Shown here: positions 45,364-53,982 of the stretch, in pieces
Layout: each line of letters begins with the position of its first letter
Numbering within the stretch: position 1 is the first letter of the stretch
Assembly (NCBI GenBank): GCA_022819585.1
Contig: JAJEGY010000035.1
Location: forward strand, 33,351 to 97,350
DNA length: 64,000 nt
Source of the DNA: Dehalococcoidia bacterium
GTDB lineage: Bacteria; Chloroflexota; Dehalococcoidia; Lucifugimonadales; Lucifugimonadaceae
Reading direction: 5' to 3'
Program-made: the position numbers and the translations under genes
Notes under the pieces: model-generated
What the model saw: the letters and a program-made list of their open reading frames with translations, nothing else
Databases searched by the model: none
What the model was told of the DNA's origin: nothing

Positions 45364-47904
45364 ATGAAGATCAATTTACGTGATGGCAAAGTGACAAGAC
45401 CTCAAGCAGGATCAACATCCATAATCGCTTTGGCGACTATGTTGGCGTTATTGGTTGTGGTGCCTGTGGTGATTTTGGCGGGGGGTGTCTCCACCTCGGC
45501 ACAGGAAACCCCTACCCTTGGTTGTGAGGTCATCGATCTCGGAACTTTAGGCACCGCGACCGATGCCACTCTAGAAGCTGAAGGTCGGTGGTCTACCGAA
45601 GACTGCGACTCGAGTTTTCACGCCGACAGCGACGCGCATGATTATCAATTCGAGGTAGACGGAGCCGGACGGATCAGGATCGACCTGAAATCCACAGAAG
45701 CAGACTCATACCTCTATCTACTCGACGCCCAAGGCAATCGCATCACCGACAACGACGACGGCGGCGGCAGTTTGGATGCTCGTATCGAACGAGACCTAAC
45801 GCCAGGTACCTACTCGATCGAGGCGACGACCGTCGGTGGGCGCCGGCAAGGAGCAGCCGATTTCGAGCTGAAAATCAGCCGCGTCCAAGGTTGTGAGCCC
45901 GTCCATCTTGGACTACTCGAATTGGGAACAGATCTCGAAACGTCGGGCACTTGGACGCTCGACACATGCGGCTCGCGTTTCGTCGTACAACACCCGGCGT
46001 TCGGCTACACGTTTGAAATAACGACTGGTGGCCGTGTCCGGATGGATTTGAGGTCTACCGAAGGTGACGCCGTCATGTCGCTAATCTCGCCGACGCGGGG
46101 CTTGATCGCTGCCAACGACGACGGAGGAGAGCGACGCAATTCGCGCATTGAACGGTATCTCGAAGCGGGGACATACCTGGTTGAAGCGACCACCTATTGG
46201 GAACGCGACGCCCAACTCGCGTCGGCAGACTTCGAGCTCGTGATTCATCTAATCGATGAACAAGAGAGGCAGGAGAGCGGATTCCAACTCAAGATCGAAG
46301 CTGGCGTCATCCCTGATGAAGCGATCGTCGGCGTGCCATTCGACGTCCATTACAGAGTTGGCAATGTGGGTAATGGTCCGATGACCAATGAGGACGGAAC
46401 GATCAACGTCTACGCGATCGCACCGCGCAACTACGACACGTACGAGTTGACCATCGATCCTGAAGACGGTTGGGGAGCTGGAGTCTCACACCACACCAAC
46501 GAAGCGAGCGCGAGCGCCACGAGCACGGAATCCGACCAGGTCCGCCCATTTGAGATCACGTTGAGCTCATCTGGTGCTTCTTGGGTGTGGTTAGTAGTCG
46601 TGGTCCATGACAGCACCGGAGAAGAGATCGGGTTCCACAGTCAGTGGCGCGAGCTGACCGTATTGAGCGGAATGGAGTTCGACGAAACGGTAGTTTCAGT
46701 CGATGAGACCGATTACACAGTTTCATCGGAAACGGGTGACGAAGGGGAAGTCACCGTTACTGTCGATAAATCCGACGATGCAGAAGCCGAAGTGGATGCG
46801 ACGGTGCGAGCCAAGGCGATCTACACGGCTGGTTTTGGCGCCGAATACCTCGATGGCATTTTCGAGCGACCCGCTATAGCTGACTTGCCAAAAGTCGAGA
46901 AAGTCGCGACCGTTAGCGTGTTCGATCCTTCATCGCAAACCCTGTCGATCAAGTTCGCCGAACTACTCGCGGCAGCAATTGCTGACTCCGAGTTGGACAA
47001 CTCTCTCAAGATCGGATCGGCGATTGATCCCGCTGATGTTGAGGCTCTCGTGTTGAGCAATGCCGAACACGCAGCATCGCAATACGCGTCGATAGCGGCA
47101 ACCTTCGAACGGATACATGGCAATTGGGAATCCGGTCAAGCCCTATGGTTCTCCGAGGCATTGTCGATCCATTCCCTCCTCGCCTACACCGAAAGCGTTA
47201 TTGCACCCACCGTCAAAGCCGGTGACATCGTGACCGCTGCACGTGAAGCCGACGACGGTTGGGATGACGAAGAAGTCCAGTCGATGTTGGACGACCTTTC
47301 GAGTGATGCGTCTTGCCGGGGCACAGCTTCGGCCTTACGCGAATCGCTTCGAATGACGGACGCCACCAACGCCGAAGATTTAGTAGATCTGGATGCCGAA
47401 TTGCGTTTGGCACTTCCTGTGTACGGCCTCGCAGTCGACGCGGTTCTGTGCTCGATCACCTCGGTTGACGACGACAATGACAACTTCTTGAGTCTGCTGT
47501 CTCCAGCTGATTACAACGAGCTCCGTTCGCTGATCGCTCCGACCACCGAACCCGCACCACAGCCCACCAGGTTGCGAATCGTCGTCCAACGTTGGGATGA
47601 CGGAAGAATCGAACACGGCGTCGAGATTGTCGGCGGTGGGCAGGTCTTGCCCGATGTCAGATTCTTGTCGGCGGACGCAGCAACCGGAGTCTGGCACGCG
47701 AGCAGCGACGTTCTAGTAGATGAGACCTCGATCGGCAAGATCAGAACACGGCGCTTGGCTGATGGCCGAATCGAACTTGGGTTCGTCAACACCGGCGGCG
47801 AAGTCATCCTTCCAGATATCCGCTACATCCCAGCCGAGATATCCGAAGCCGTTTGGATCCGCAGCGGCGAGATCGAGATCCCACTCGAAAACTCGCTTGA
47901 ATAA
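45364..47904 (+). CDS. Secreted protein with two PPC-type beta domains and C-terminal repeats (846 aa)
   Basis: From ATG 45364 the product starts with a signal helix (SIIALATMLALLVVVPVVIL), then two bacterial pre-peptidase C-terminal (PPC) domains of about 110 residues (DYQFEVDGAGRIRIDLKSTEADSYL..., GYTFEITTGGRVRMDLRSTEGDAV...; each with DNDDGG or NDDGGE and a PGTYxIEATT strand). A fibronectin-like middle, a helical region of about 220 residues and a twofold repeat follow (RWDDGRIEHGVEI...VLPDVRFL and RLADGRIELGFVN...ILPDIRYIP). No protease domain is present, so the PPC domains likely act in binding or export. It is presumably an extracellular protein of unknown role. An in-frame ATG at 45268 lies upstream of the signal helix. 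Confidence 0.72.
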   Translation: MKINLRDGKVTRPQAGSTSIIALATMLALLVVVPVVILAGGVSTSAQETPTLGCEVIDLGTLGTATDATLEAEGRWSTEDCDSSFHADSDAHDYQFEVDGAGRIRIDLKSTEADSYLYLLDAQGNRITDNDDGGGSLDARIERDLTPGTYSIEATTVGGRRQGAADFELKISRVQGCEPVHLGLLELGTDLETSGTWTLDTCGSRFVVQHPAFGYTFEITTGGRVRMDLRSTEGDAVMSLISPTRGLIAANDDGGERRNSRIERYLEAGTYLVEATTYWERDAQLASADFELVIHLIDEQERQESGFQLKIEAGVIPDEAIVGVPFDVHYRVGNVGNGPMTNEDGTINVYAIAPRNYDTYELTIDPEDGWGAGVSHHTNEASASATSTESDQVRPFEITLSSSGASWVWLVVVVHDSTGEEIGFHSQWRELTVLSGMEFDETVVSVDETDYTVSSETGDEGEVTVTVDKSDDAEAEVDATVRAKAIYTAGFGAEYLDGIFERPAIADLPKVEKVATVSVFDPSSQTLSIKFAELLAAAIADSELDNSLKIGSAIDPADVEALVLSNAEHAASQYASIAATFERIHGNWESGQALWFSEALSIHSLLAYTESVIAPTVKAGDIVTAAREADDGWDDEEVQSMLDDLSSDASCRGTASALRESLRMTDATNAEDLVDLDAELRLALPVYGLAVDAVLCSITSVDDDNDNFLSLLSPADYNELRSLIAPTTEPAPQPTRLRIVVQRWDDGRIEHGVEIVGGGQVLPDVRFLSADAATGVWHASSDVLVDETSIGKIRTRRLADGRIELGFVNTGGEVILPDIRYIPAEISEAVWIRSGEIEIPLENSLE

Positions 47905-47938
47905 GCAATCGCAAGAGTGATCTTGCCACCATTGCGGA

Positions 47939-47975
47939 GATTTTCGCCTGTCAGGTCAACTCACAGGCGAAAATC
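47939..47975. repeat. 13 bp perfect inverted repeat after the PPC gene
   Basis: GATTTTCGCCTGT at 47939-47951 and its exact inverse at 47963-47975, 11 bp apart. Flanks have no T-run after the stem in either direction, so it is not a textbook terminator; it could still stop transcription or serve as a binding site. Confidence 0.6.
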
Positions 47976-48112
47976 CCGCACTAACGATTCCGCTCCATCG
48001 TTCATTGCGGCATGTACTCCAGCACCTGCACAGTGCATTAAACTTAATCTCATCACCACGCAACCAAGTTGCATCCCCAATGAACAACAGGCTCACAACA
48101 CCCACATCCAGA

Positions 48113-48211
48113 GAGGGCGACCGCTTCAGGCGTCGCACCCTCACTATGTGGGCGCGGGCCCGTTAGTTCTCCCGGCTCCGCGCCAATCCCCTCGATCCAG
48201 TGGCGACGGGG
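48113..48211 (+). promoter_or_regulatory. Structured 5' leader of thrS
   Basis: The ~340 bp before thrS has no ORF but three consecutive hairpins: 48113-48142 (GAGG/CCTC with inner GCGAC/GTCGC), 48151-48184 (GGCGCGG/CCGCGCC, 7 bp perfect) and 48188-48211 (CCCC-TCG/CGA-GGGG). No T-box AGGGTGG-type motif is present. It could be a leader that controls thrS by a synthetase-operator or other means. Confidence 0.45.
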
Positions 48212-48317
48212 CATCAATTCGCACTTATACTTATCCAACTCGTGCCTCCTCCACGCGGTTGAATCGCGCCTGCCCGTCGCCCGGCAAACTCAATTCTCAA
48301 ACGACACGGTGACGAAA

Positions 48318-50111
48318 ATGGCAGAAAGCGAAAACCAAGCAGCGACAAAGCGAAAACGACCTAGGTTCCGAGACCTCAGCCCTGAAGAGCAGGCAGAGTA
48401 CCGCGACGCACTCCGACACTCCGGGGCACACGTTTTGGCCGAGGCCGTGTTGAAACTCTTCCCCGAAGCCAAACTAACTATCGGACCCCCGATACGAGAC
48501 GGTTTCTACTACGACTTCGACGTCTCGCGTCCCTTCACGCCCGAAGACCTATCCGCGATCGAAAAGGAGATGCAGGCCTCGATCCGCGCCAACACCCCCT
48601 TCGTCGAGCGAGAGGTATCCAGAGATGAAGCCCGCGAACTCGTCGCCGACAACCGCTACAAACAAGAACTCATCGACGGCATTCCCGAAGACGAAAAGGT
48701 CACCTTCACCAGCCACTCCAACGGAGACTTCGACGATCTCTGCCGCGGCGGACACGTCGACTCAACAGGTCAGATTTCCGCCTTCAAGCTGCTCTCGACA
48801 GCCGGCGCATACTGGCGCGGCAGCGAAGCCAACCCGATGCTCCAGCGCATCTACGGCACGGCATGGGAATCCCGCGACAAGATGCGCGTATACCTCAAGC
48901 AACGCGAGCAGGCACAGCAGCGGGACCACCGACGCCTAGGCGCTCAGATGGGCCTATTCTTCTTCGACCAGGTCGCTCCAGCCAACCCCTTCTTCCGACC
49001 AAAAGGAGCCTTCGTCTACAACAAACTTGTTGACTACGTCCGAGGGCTTTACGAACGCTACGGCTACCAAGAGGTCATCACACCGCAGCTATTCAAAACC
49101 GATCTCTTCAAGACTTCGGGCCATTACGACAACTACATCGAGAACATGTACATGCTCGAGATCGACGAGCAGGAATACGGCATGAAGCCGATGAACTGCC
49201 CGTCGCACGCAGTGATGTACTCGAAGTCGTTGCATTCATATCGAGAACTACCGATACGTTATGCAGACTTCGGACGTCTGCACCGCTACGAATTGTCAGG
49301 TGTCACGGTCGGACTGACCCGCGTTCGATCATTCGCGCAGGACGACGCCCACATCTTCTGCAGAGAAGACCAGATCGCCGACGAGGTCAACGGCTTCATC
49401 GACATGCTCAACGAGAGCTACCAAGTCTTCGGCTTCGATTCCACGCGCTTCGTCCTCTCGCTCAGGCCCGAAAAGCGAGTCGGCTCCGACCAGCTGTGGG
49501 ACAACGCAGAGTCGGCCCTCGAAGCCGTCCTAGCGGAACGAGGCGGAGAATTCGAAACGGCGGAAGGCGAAGGCGCTTTCTACGGCCCCAAGATCGACAT
49601 GTTCGTACCCGACGCCCTAGGCCGCGAATGGCAACTCGGCACCGTCCAGATCGACTTCAACCAACCCGAACGATTCGACTTGGAGTACGTCAACGCCGAA
49701 AGCGACCGCGAACGACCCGTCATGATCCACCGCGCCATGCTCGGATCCCTCGAACGCTTCATCGGCGTCCTCATCGAGCACCTCGGCGGCAACCTTCCCC
49801 TCTGGCTCTCCCCAACCCAAGCCATGATGGTACCCATCGCCGATCGCCACAACGACTACGCATACGCAGTAGCCGATCGCCTCCGCAAGTCCGGCATCCG
49901 AGTCGAAGTCAACGACGCCAGCGAACGCATGAACGCCAAGATCCGAGACGCCCAACTCCAAAAGATCAACTACATGCTAGTAGTAGGCGACCGCGAGATC
50001 GAAGCTGATTCTGCGGCACTGAGAACACGCACTGGCGAGAACCTAGGCGCGATCAAGGTCGATGAGATCATCGTCAAACTTCGCGAAGAGGTCGACAACT
50101 TAGCGCTCTGA
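48318..50111 (+). CDS. thrS: Threonyl-tRNA synthetase, lacking the TGS domain
   Basis: Charges tRNA-Thr. 597 residues from ATG 48318 (GTG at 48309 would add three). The editing domain comes first (HSGAHVLAEAV, GFYYDFDVS, CRGGHVDSTG), then the class II catalytic core with zinc ligands in MNCPSHAVMYSK, DDAHIFCRED and VMIHRAMLGSLERF, motif 2 RLHRYELSG, and the anticodon-binding domain (MMVPIADRHNDYA to the end). The usual N-terminal TGS domain (about 60 residues) is missing; the protein starts with a Lys/Arg-rich stretch instead. This shorter form is known in other bacteria. The preceding leader is structured. Confidence 0.95.
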   Translation: MAESENQAATKRKRPRFRDLSPEEQAEYRDALRHSGAHVLAEAVLKLFPEAKLTIGPPIRDGFYYDFDVSRPFTPEDLSAIEKEMQASIRANTPFVEREVSRDEARELVADNRYKQELIDGIPEDEKVTFTSHSNGDFDDLCRGGHVDSTGQISAFKLLSTAGAYWRGSEANPMLQRIYGTAWESRDKMRVYLKQREQAQQRDHRRLGAQMGLFFFDQVAPANPFFRPKGAFVYNKLVDYVRGLYERYGYQEVITPQLFKTDLFKTSGHYDNYIENMYMLEIDEQEYGMKPMNCPSHAVMYSKSLHSYRELPIRYADFGRLHRYELSGVTVGLTRVRSFAQDDAHIFCREDQIADEVNGFIDMLNESYQVFGFDSTRFVLSLRPEKRVGSDQLWDNAESALEAVLAERGGEFETAEGEGAFYGPKIDMFVPDALGREWQLGTVQIDFNQPERFDLEYVNAESDRERPVMIHRAMLGSLERFIGVLIEHLGGNLPLWLSPTQAMMVPIADRHNDYAYAVADRLRKSGIRVEVNDASERMNAKIRDAQLQKINYMLVVGDREIEADSAALRTRTGENLGAIKVDEIIVKLREEVDNLAL

Positions 50112-50119
50112 CGGCCGCT

Positions 50120-50926
50120 TTATTGATAGGCGTCCAAGACTCTCGTTGCCGCCACCCTCAACAAGTCATACTCGGTCAAACGAGTAGCTCCAAATATCCG
50201 CGCCCCACGAATCAACTCCCGCCGATACTCCGACGCATCAGACGGCATAACCGCCGGCTCCACCGCCAACCCACGCTCAATCGCGGCCTCCACGACACTG
50301 TTGATCGCCGCCAAGACCTCTGGATGCTCCCACTCGCCGTGAAATCCCATCTTCGCCGATAGATCCCCAGGACCAAACACAACCCCATCCACACCTTCTA
50401 CATCCATCATCGCCCCGGCATTCTCGACACCCAACGGCGACTCGATCTTCGGCAGCACCAGCATTCCGTCGTTGGCTTCACGACAATACCGCGCCACATC
50501 CGATCCGTCATACCCTGCGTTCGCACCCATCGCCAAACCCCTCACGCCTTCAGGCGCGTACCGCACCCAACTAACCAACTCCTCCATCTGGTCCACCGTC
50601 TCAGAATGCGAAAGAATGATCCCCATCGCCCCAGCATCCAAGACTCTAGAAACCAACGACCTCTCCGGCGCGATCACCGTCACAACCGGCGCCATACCGT
50701 TATCCCTCACCAAAGTCAAAAACATCGCCAACCTACCATCGTCATTCAACGCATGCTCCGCATCCACCATCAACATGTCAAACCCAGCGTTCGCGGCAAT
50801 CTTCACCACCGAAGGCGTCAACGCCTCAAACACATTGATACCGAATATCGGTTCCCCAGCCTTCAACTTCTCTTTCGCGGGATTGGAGATGAGGGGGTGT
50901 TGTTCGTTCATCGGTTCTCGGTCCAT
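50120..50926 (-). CDS. HpcH/HpaI family aldolase/citrate lyase-like protein
   Basis: A 268-residue TIM barrel of the class II pyruvate aldolase type. Characteristic elements: FGINVFEALTPSVVKIAANAGFDMLMVDAEHAL (substrate and His/Glu region), LVLPKIESPLGVEN (metal Glu) and VVFGPGDLSAKMG (metal Asp). It would split 2-keto-4-hydroxy acids to pyruvate or the reverse. No aromatic catabolism genes adjoin, so the natural substrate is open. It converges on thrS with 8 bp between stops. Start ATG 50926; a Met six residues in is possible. Confidence 0.87.
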   Translation of the reverse strand: MDREPMNEQHPLISNPAKEKLKAGEPIFGINVFEALTPSVVKIAANAGFDMLMVDAEHALNDDGRLAMFLTLVRDNGMAPVVTVIAPERSLVSRVLDAGAMGIILSHSETVDQMEELVSWVRYAPEGVRGLAMGANAGYDGSDVARYCREANDGMLVLPKIESPLGVENAGAMMDVEGVDGVVFGPGDLSAKMGFHGEWEHPEVLAAINSVVEAAIERGLAVEPAVMPSDASEYRRELIRGARIFGATRLTEYDLLRVAATRVLDAYQ

Positions 50927-51038
50927 TCTTTGCGACGTAGACGATGCACAGTTTATGCTTCACGCAATCGACGAGCACAGAAGCGTTCGCGTTTGACGTC
51001 GAAAACGTGGCAGCGAATCGGAGATTGGATACTCTTAG

Positions 51039-51053
51039 ACTGGTCTGACCAGT
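51039..51053. promoter_or_regulatory. Palindromic operator before the toxin-antitoxin pair
   Basis: ACTGGTC-T-GACCAGT, a perfect 15 bp palindrome, 13 bases before the antitoxin ATG. Phd/VapB-type antitoxins bind such sites to repress their own operon. A TACACT -10-like box follows at once. Confidence 0.55.
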
Positions 51054-51066
51054 TACACTAGATCCC

Positions 51067-51345
51067 ATGGTCATCACATATTCAACATACGAAGCCAAGT
51101 CGAAATTCTCCGAAGTGATCCGTCGAGTCCGCGAGGGTGACACCGTCACAGTGTCCTATCGCGGAACTCCCGTCGCCGAAATCCGACCCATCCAGAAAGC
51201 CCCGCAAACTATCGAGGAACGGATGGAAGAACTCGAACGTCAGGGGGCTTTGACGCGCGCCAAAAACCCAAGGTTTCCAAGAAAGATCGGCAAACACGTT
51301 CCCGGGGCTTTGCAACGGTTCTTGGAAGACCGAAATCGATTTTGA
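51067..51345 (+). CDS. Phd/YefM-type antitoxin
   Basis: A 92-residue antitoxin. The N-terminal fold VITYSTYEAKSKFSEVIRRVREGDTVTVSYRGTPVAEIRP is the Phd/YefM DNA-binding domain; the basic tail (RAKNPRFPRKIGKHV) would wrap the toxin. It neutralises the PIN toxin encoded next and represses transcription at the palindrome 51039-51053. The two genes overlap by 4 nt, TTGA, where the toxin's TTG start meets this TGA stop, assuring tight coupling. Confidence 0.88.
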   Translation: MVITYSTYEAKSKFSEVIRRVREGDTVTVSYRGTPVAEIRPIQKAPQTIEERMEELERQGALTRAKNPRFPRKIGKHVPGALQRFLEDRNRF

Positions 51346-51719
51346 ACGCCTACGTCGACACTTCCGCAATCCTAGCCTTGGAGTTCGGTGAGCCTGGAGC
51401 CCCCCGGGCCCGAGAGAGCATCGACCGAGCTTCCAAATTGATATCTTCGAACCTCATGGAGGCGGAGGTGTGGGCCGTTATGCACCGTCAGGGGATGCAA
51501 CTCGATCCCAAGATCATATCGGATGTGGATTGGATAACCCCAAATCGACCATTGACCGACGAGTTTGAACTCGTCCTAAGCGCCGGATATCTCAGAGGCG
51601 CAGACCTCTGGCACGTCGCTGTCGCCTTATTCGCCTCGCCCGACCCCAACCAAATCTCGTTCATCACTCTAGACACGCGCCAACGCGAAGTCGCGAGGAA
51701 AATCGGTTTTCAAACCTAA
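51342..51719 (+). CDS. vapC: VapC-type PIN-domain toxin ribonuclease
   Basis: A 125-residue PIN domain from TTG 51342. The acidic site residues are visible: first Asp in AYVDTSAILALEFG, Glu in LMEAEVWAVM, Asp in RGADLWHVAVAL and the last acidic stretch ITLDTRQREVA. VapC toxins cut specific tRNAs or rRNA when freed from the antitoxin. The start overlaps the antitoxin stop by 4 nt. Catalytic residues appear intact, so the pair is probably active. Confidence 0.88.
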   Translation: MNAYVDTSAILALEFGEPGAPRARESIDRASKLISSNLMEAEVWAVMHRQGMQLDPKIISDVDWITPNRPLTDEFELVLSAGYLRGADLWHVAVALFASPDPNQISFITLDTRQREVARKIGFQT

Positions 51720-51782
51720 TCTCCGACCACACTCGATATCCGGTCAAAATGTGACCAGATATCCGATGGCGGCGTCAACCCC

Positions 51783-52664
51783 TCACTCCAACCCCAGCAA
51801 CTCCAAAGAGTCCCGATTGATAATCCCCTCAATCTCCTCTTCAGGCACTGGCGGCAAATTGTGATCCCTCGCAAACTTCGGTATCGCCCGCAACCCATCC
51901 ATCGTCTCCTGCGGCGTCCACAGAGTCCAGTCCGACCCGAACAGCATCTTGTGCGTCGCCGAGAACTCGTGAAACACGCGCATCGCACGCCAAGCCATCC
52001 AAGGCCTTGATGGCATCCCAGAGATGTCGGTCCAAACATTCGGATGCTTCCGCACAACCGCCATGCAGTCCTCGTACCACGGATGCGAAGTGTGCGCCAA
52101 CACCATCTTCAACTTAGGAAACCGTATCGCCACCTCATCCATCGCCAGCGGATGCGCGTACCGCAAAACCGCGTCCGATGCAACCGACATCCCATTGTGA
52201 AAGACGATCGGCAGACCATCAGCCTCCAATCGACCAAACAGCCGCATTGCCGCATCACTCATCGGATCAACCGCCTGGTAGCTCAAAGCCAACTTGATCC
52301 CACGGCAACCCAAATCACCGACCGCGCGGTCATACTCCGCATCAATATCCGGCTGCTCCGGGTGCAACGACATAAATGGAATGAACTTATCCGGATTCAC
52401 CGCCGCAACACGAGCAGCAATGTCGTTGTGGTTCAGTCCCTCATCCCAGCCAGCACCCCAATCCAACCCGACTGATCCACCACCATCAGGCCGCGGCGCG
52501 ATCCCGAACACCAGCGCCTTGTCCACAATCTCCATCGCCGACACATACTCGCTCAAAGACCCAGCCAGCTTCACACCTGCACCGATCCGCGGATCGGTCC
52601 CTACATCATCAGGTCCCACCTCCGCTTCGTGCGTAGGAATGTGCGAGTGGACATCGACTATCAA
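51783..52664 (-). CDS. Amidohydrolase family 2 metal-dependent hydrolase (paralog of the 39024 gene)
   Basis: 293 residues with the same architecture as 39024-39908: VDVHSHIPTHEAE (metal His pair), LPIVFHNGMSV, MVLAHTSHPWYEDC and LFGSDWTLWTP (Asp). Long identical blocks occur (GLNHNDIA, FIPFMSLHPE, YDRAVGDLGC+GIKL). Likely a decarboxylase or hydrolase on a carboxylated ring or lactone, inferred from family. There is no operon partner: the toxin lies on the convergent side and citrate synthase diverges. Confidence 0.87.
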   Translation of the reverse strand: MIVDVHSHIPTHEAEVGPDDVGTDPRIGAGVKLAGSLSEYVSAMEIVDKALVFGIAPRPDGGGSVGLDWGAGWDEGLNHNDIAARVAAVNPDKFIPFMSLHPEQPDIDAEYDRAVGDLGCRGIKLALSYQAVDPMSDAAMRLFGRLEADGLPIVFHNGMSVASDAVLRYAHPLAMDEVAIRFPKLKMVLAHTSHPWYEDCMAVVRKHPNVWTDISGMPSRPWMAWRAMRVFHEFSATHKMLFGSDWTLWTPQETMDGLRAIPKFARDHNLPPVPEEEIEGIINRDSLELLGLE

Positions 52665-52823
52665 TTCAGTTCTCCAAAGTGCTCGCTCAGGAGTCTATCG
52701 TTACATGCTCTAAAATAAGTTGAAAACCATCGGAAGTGCGTGACGTTGCAGCGAGCCCTTTCACCGCATCGAAATTCGACTACCGCGAACCCCAGATACC
52801 TCAAATCATCGGACAATAAATCA

Positions 52824-53969
52824 ATGCCTCAAGACGAGATCAGGCTTAACCGCGGACTGCGCGAGATCTATTTCGACCGTACCGAGACCACCTTCATCGA
52901 CGGTAGTGAAGGAGTGCTCGAATACCGGGGCTACAGCATCCACGATCTAGCCGGCGCGTCGAACTTCGAAGAGACCTCCTACCTCCTCCTACACGGTGAG
53001 TTGCCTACCCAATCCCAACTCGACGCTTTCAACGAAGACCTGCGCAGCCAGCGCGAACTACCCGAACAGATCTTCCCCATCATCGAGACCATCAAAGACT
53101 CCCATCCCATGGACGTCCTCCGAACGGCCGTCTCCGCTCTCTCCTCATTCGACCCCGACGCCGACGCCGCGTGGGACGATGTCGACGCAACTTTCCGCAA
53201 GGGCATGCGGATGACATCCCAAGTTCCCACCATCGTCGCCGCACACTACAACATCCGACGCGGCAAAGACCCGATATCCCCGAACTGGGAACTCAACCAC
53301 GCGGCCAACTTCCTCTACATGCTCGACGGCGAAGTCCCATCCGACGACGCTGCTCAACTGATGGATAAAGACCTCATTCTCCACGCCGACCACGGTTCCA
53401 ACGCAAGCGCATTTACCGCTCGCGTAGTCGCAGGCACAAAAGCCGACGCCTACAGCGCAATCACCGCCGCCATCGGCGCCCTCTCCGGCCCATCTCACGG
53501 AGGAGCAGCCGAAAACGTCATGCAGATGGCACGCGAGATCGGATCACCCGACAACGCCGAAACTTACGTCCGAGACCTCCTGCGCCGACGCATCCCCGTA
53601 ATGGGCTTCGGACACCGCGTCTACAAGGCTGAAGACCCCCGGGCACGACACCTCAAAGAGGGCGTACGACGCCTCAGCGAGGAAAAGGGCGAACCCGAGT
53701 GGTACCAGATCCTCACCGCCGTCCAAGACGCCATGTCACCCTACGCCCGCCGAGGCGTCCACGTAAACGTCGACTTCTTCGCCGGCGTCATCTACTACCT
53801 CAACGGCATCCCGCAAGACCTCTTCGTGCCCATATTCGCCATCGGACGCGTCCCCGGATGGATCATCCAAGTTGTTGAACAGTACCGCCGCAACATCCTC
53901 ATCAGGCCCTTGTTGAAGTACACCGGCCAACGTGAGCAGGGGTACACCCCGATCGCAGACCGCGGCTAG
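52824..53969 (+). CDS. gltA: Citrate synthase
   Basis: Joins acetyl-CoA and oxaloacetate at entry to the citric acid cycle. From ATG 52824 it has 381 residues, the size of the short (CitZ-like, type II dimer) form. Conserved segments: GVLEYRGYSIHDLA, LILHADHGSNASAFTARVV (catalytic His), GALSGPSHGGAAENVM, PVMGFGHRVYKAEDPRA (second catalytic His) and NVDFFAGVIYYLNGIP (catalytic Asp). An in-frame GTG at 52740 adds 28 residues without similarity. A methyltransferase gene follows after 13 bp. Confidence 0.94.
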   Translation: MPQDEIRLNRGLREIYFDRTETTFIDGSEGVLEYRGYSIHDLAGASNFEETSYLLLHGELPTQSQLDAFNEDLRSQRELPEQIFPIIETIKDSHPMDVLRTAVSALSSFDPDADAAWDDVDATFRKGMRMTSQVPTIVAAHYNIRRGKDPISPNWELNHAANFLYMLDGEVPSDDAAQLMDKDLILHADHGSNASAFTARVVAGTKADAYSAITAAIGALSGPSHGGAAENVMQMAREIGSPDNAETYVRDLLRRRIPVMGFGHRVYKAEDPRARHLKEGVRRLSEEKGEPEWYQILTAVQDAMSPYARRGVHVNVDFFAGVIYYLNGIPQDLFVPIFAIGRVPGWIIQVVEQYRRNILIRPLLKYTGQREQGYTPIADRG

Positions 53970-53982
53970 CCAACCCACGCCG

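Noticed and set aside
47976..48308. T-box riboswitch before thrS
   Set aside because: No AGGGTGG/ACCGCG T-box core on the + strand; only unspecific hairpins.
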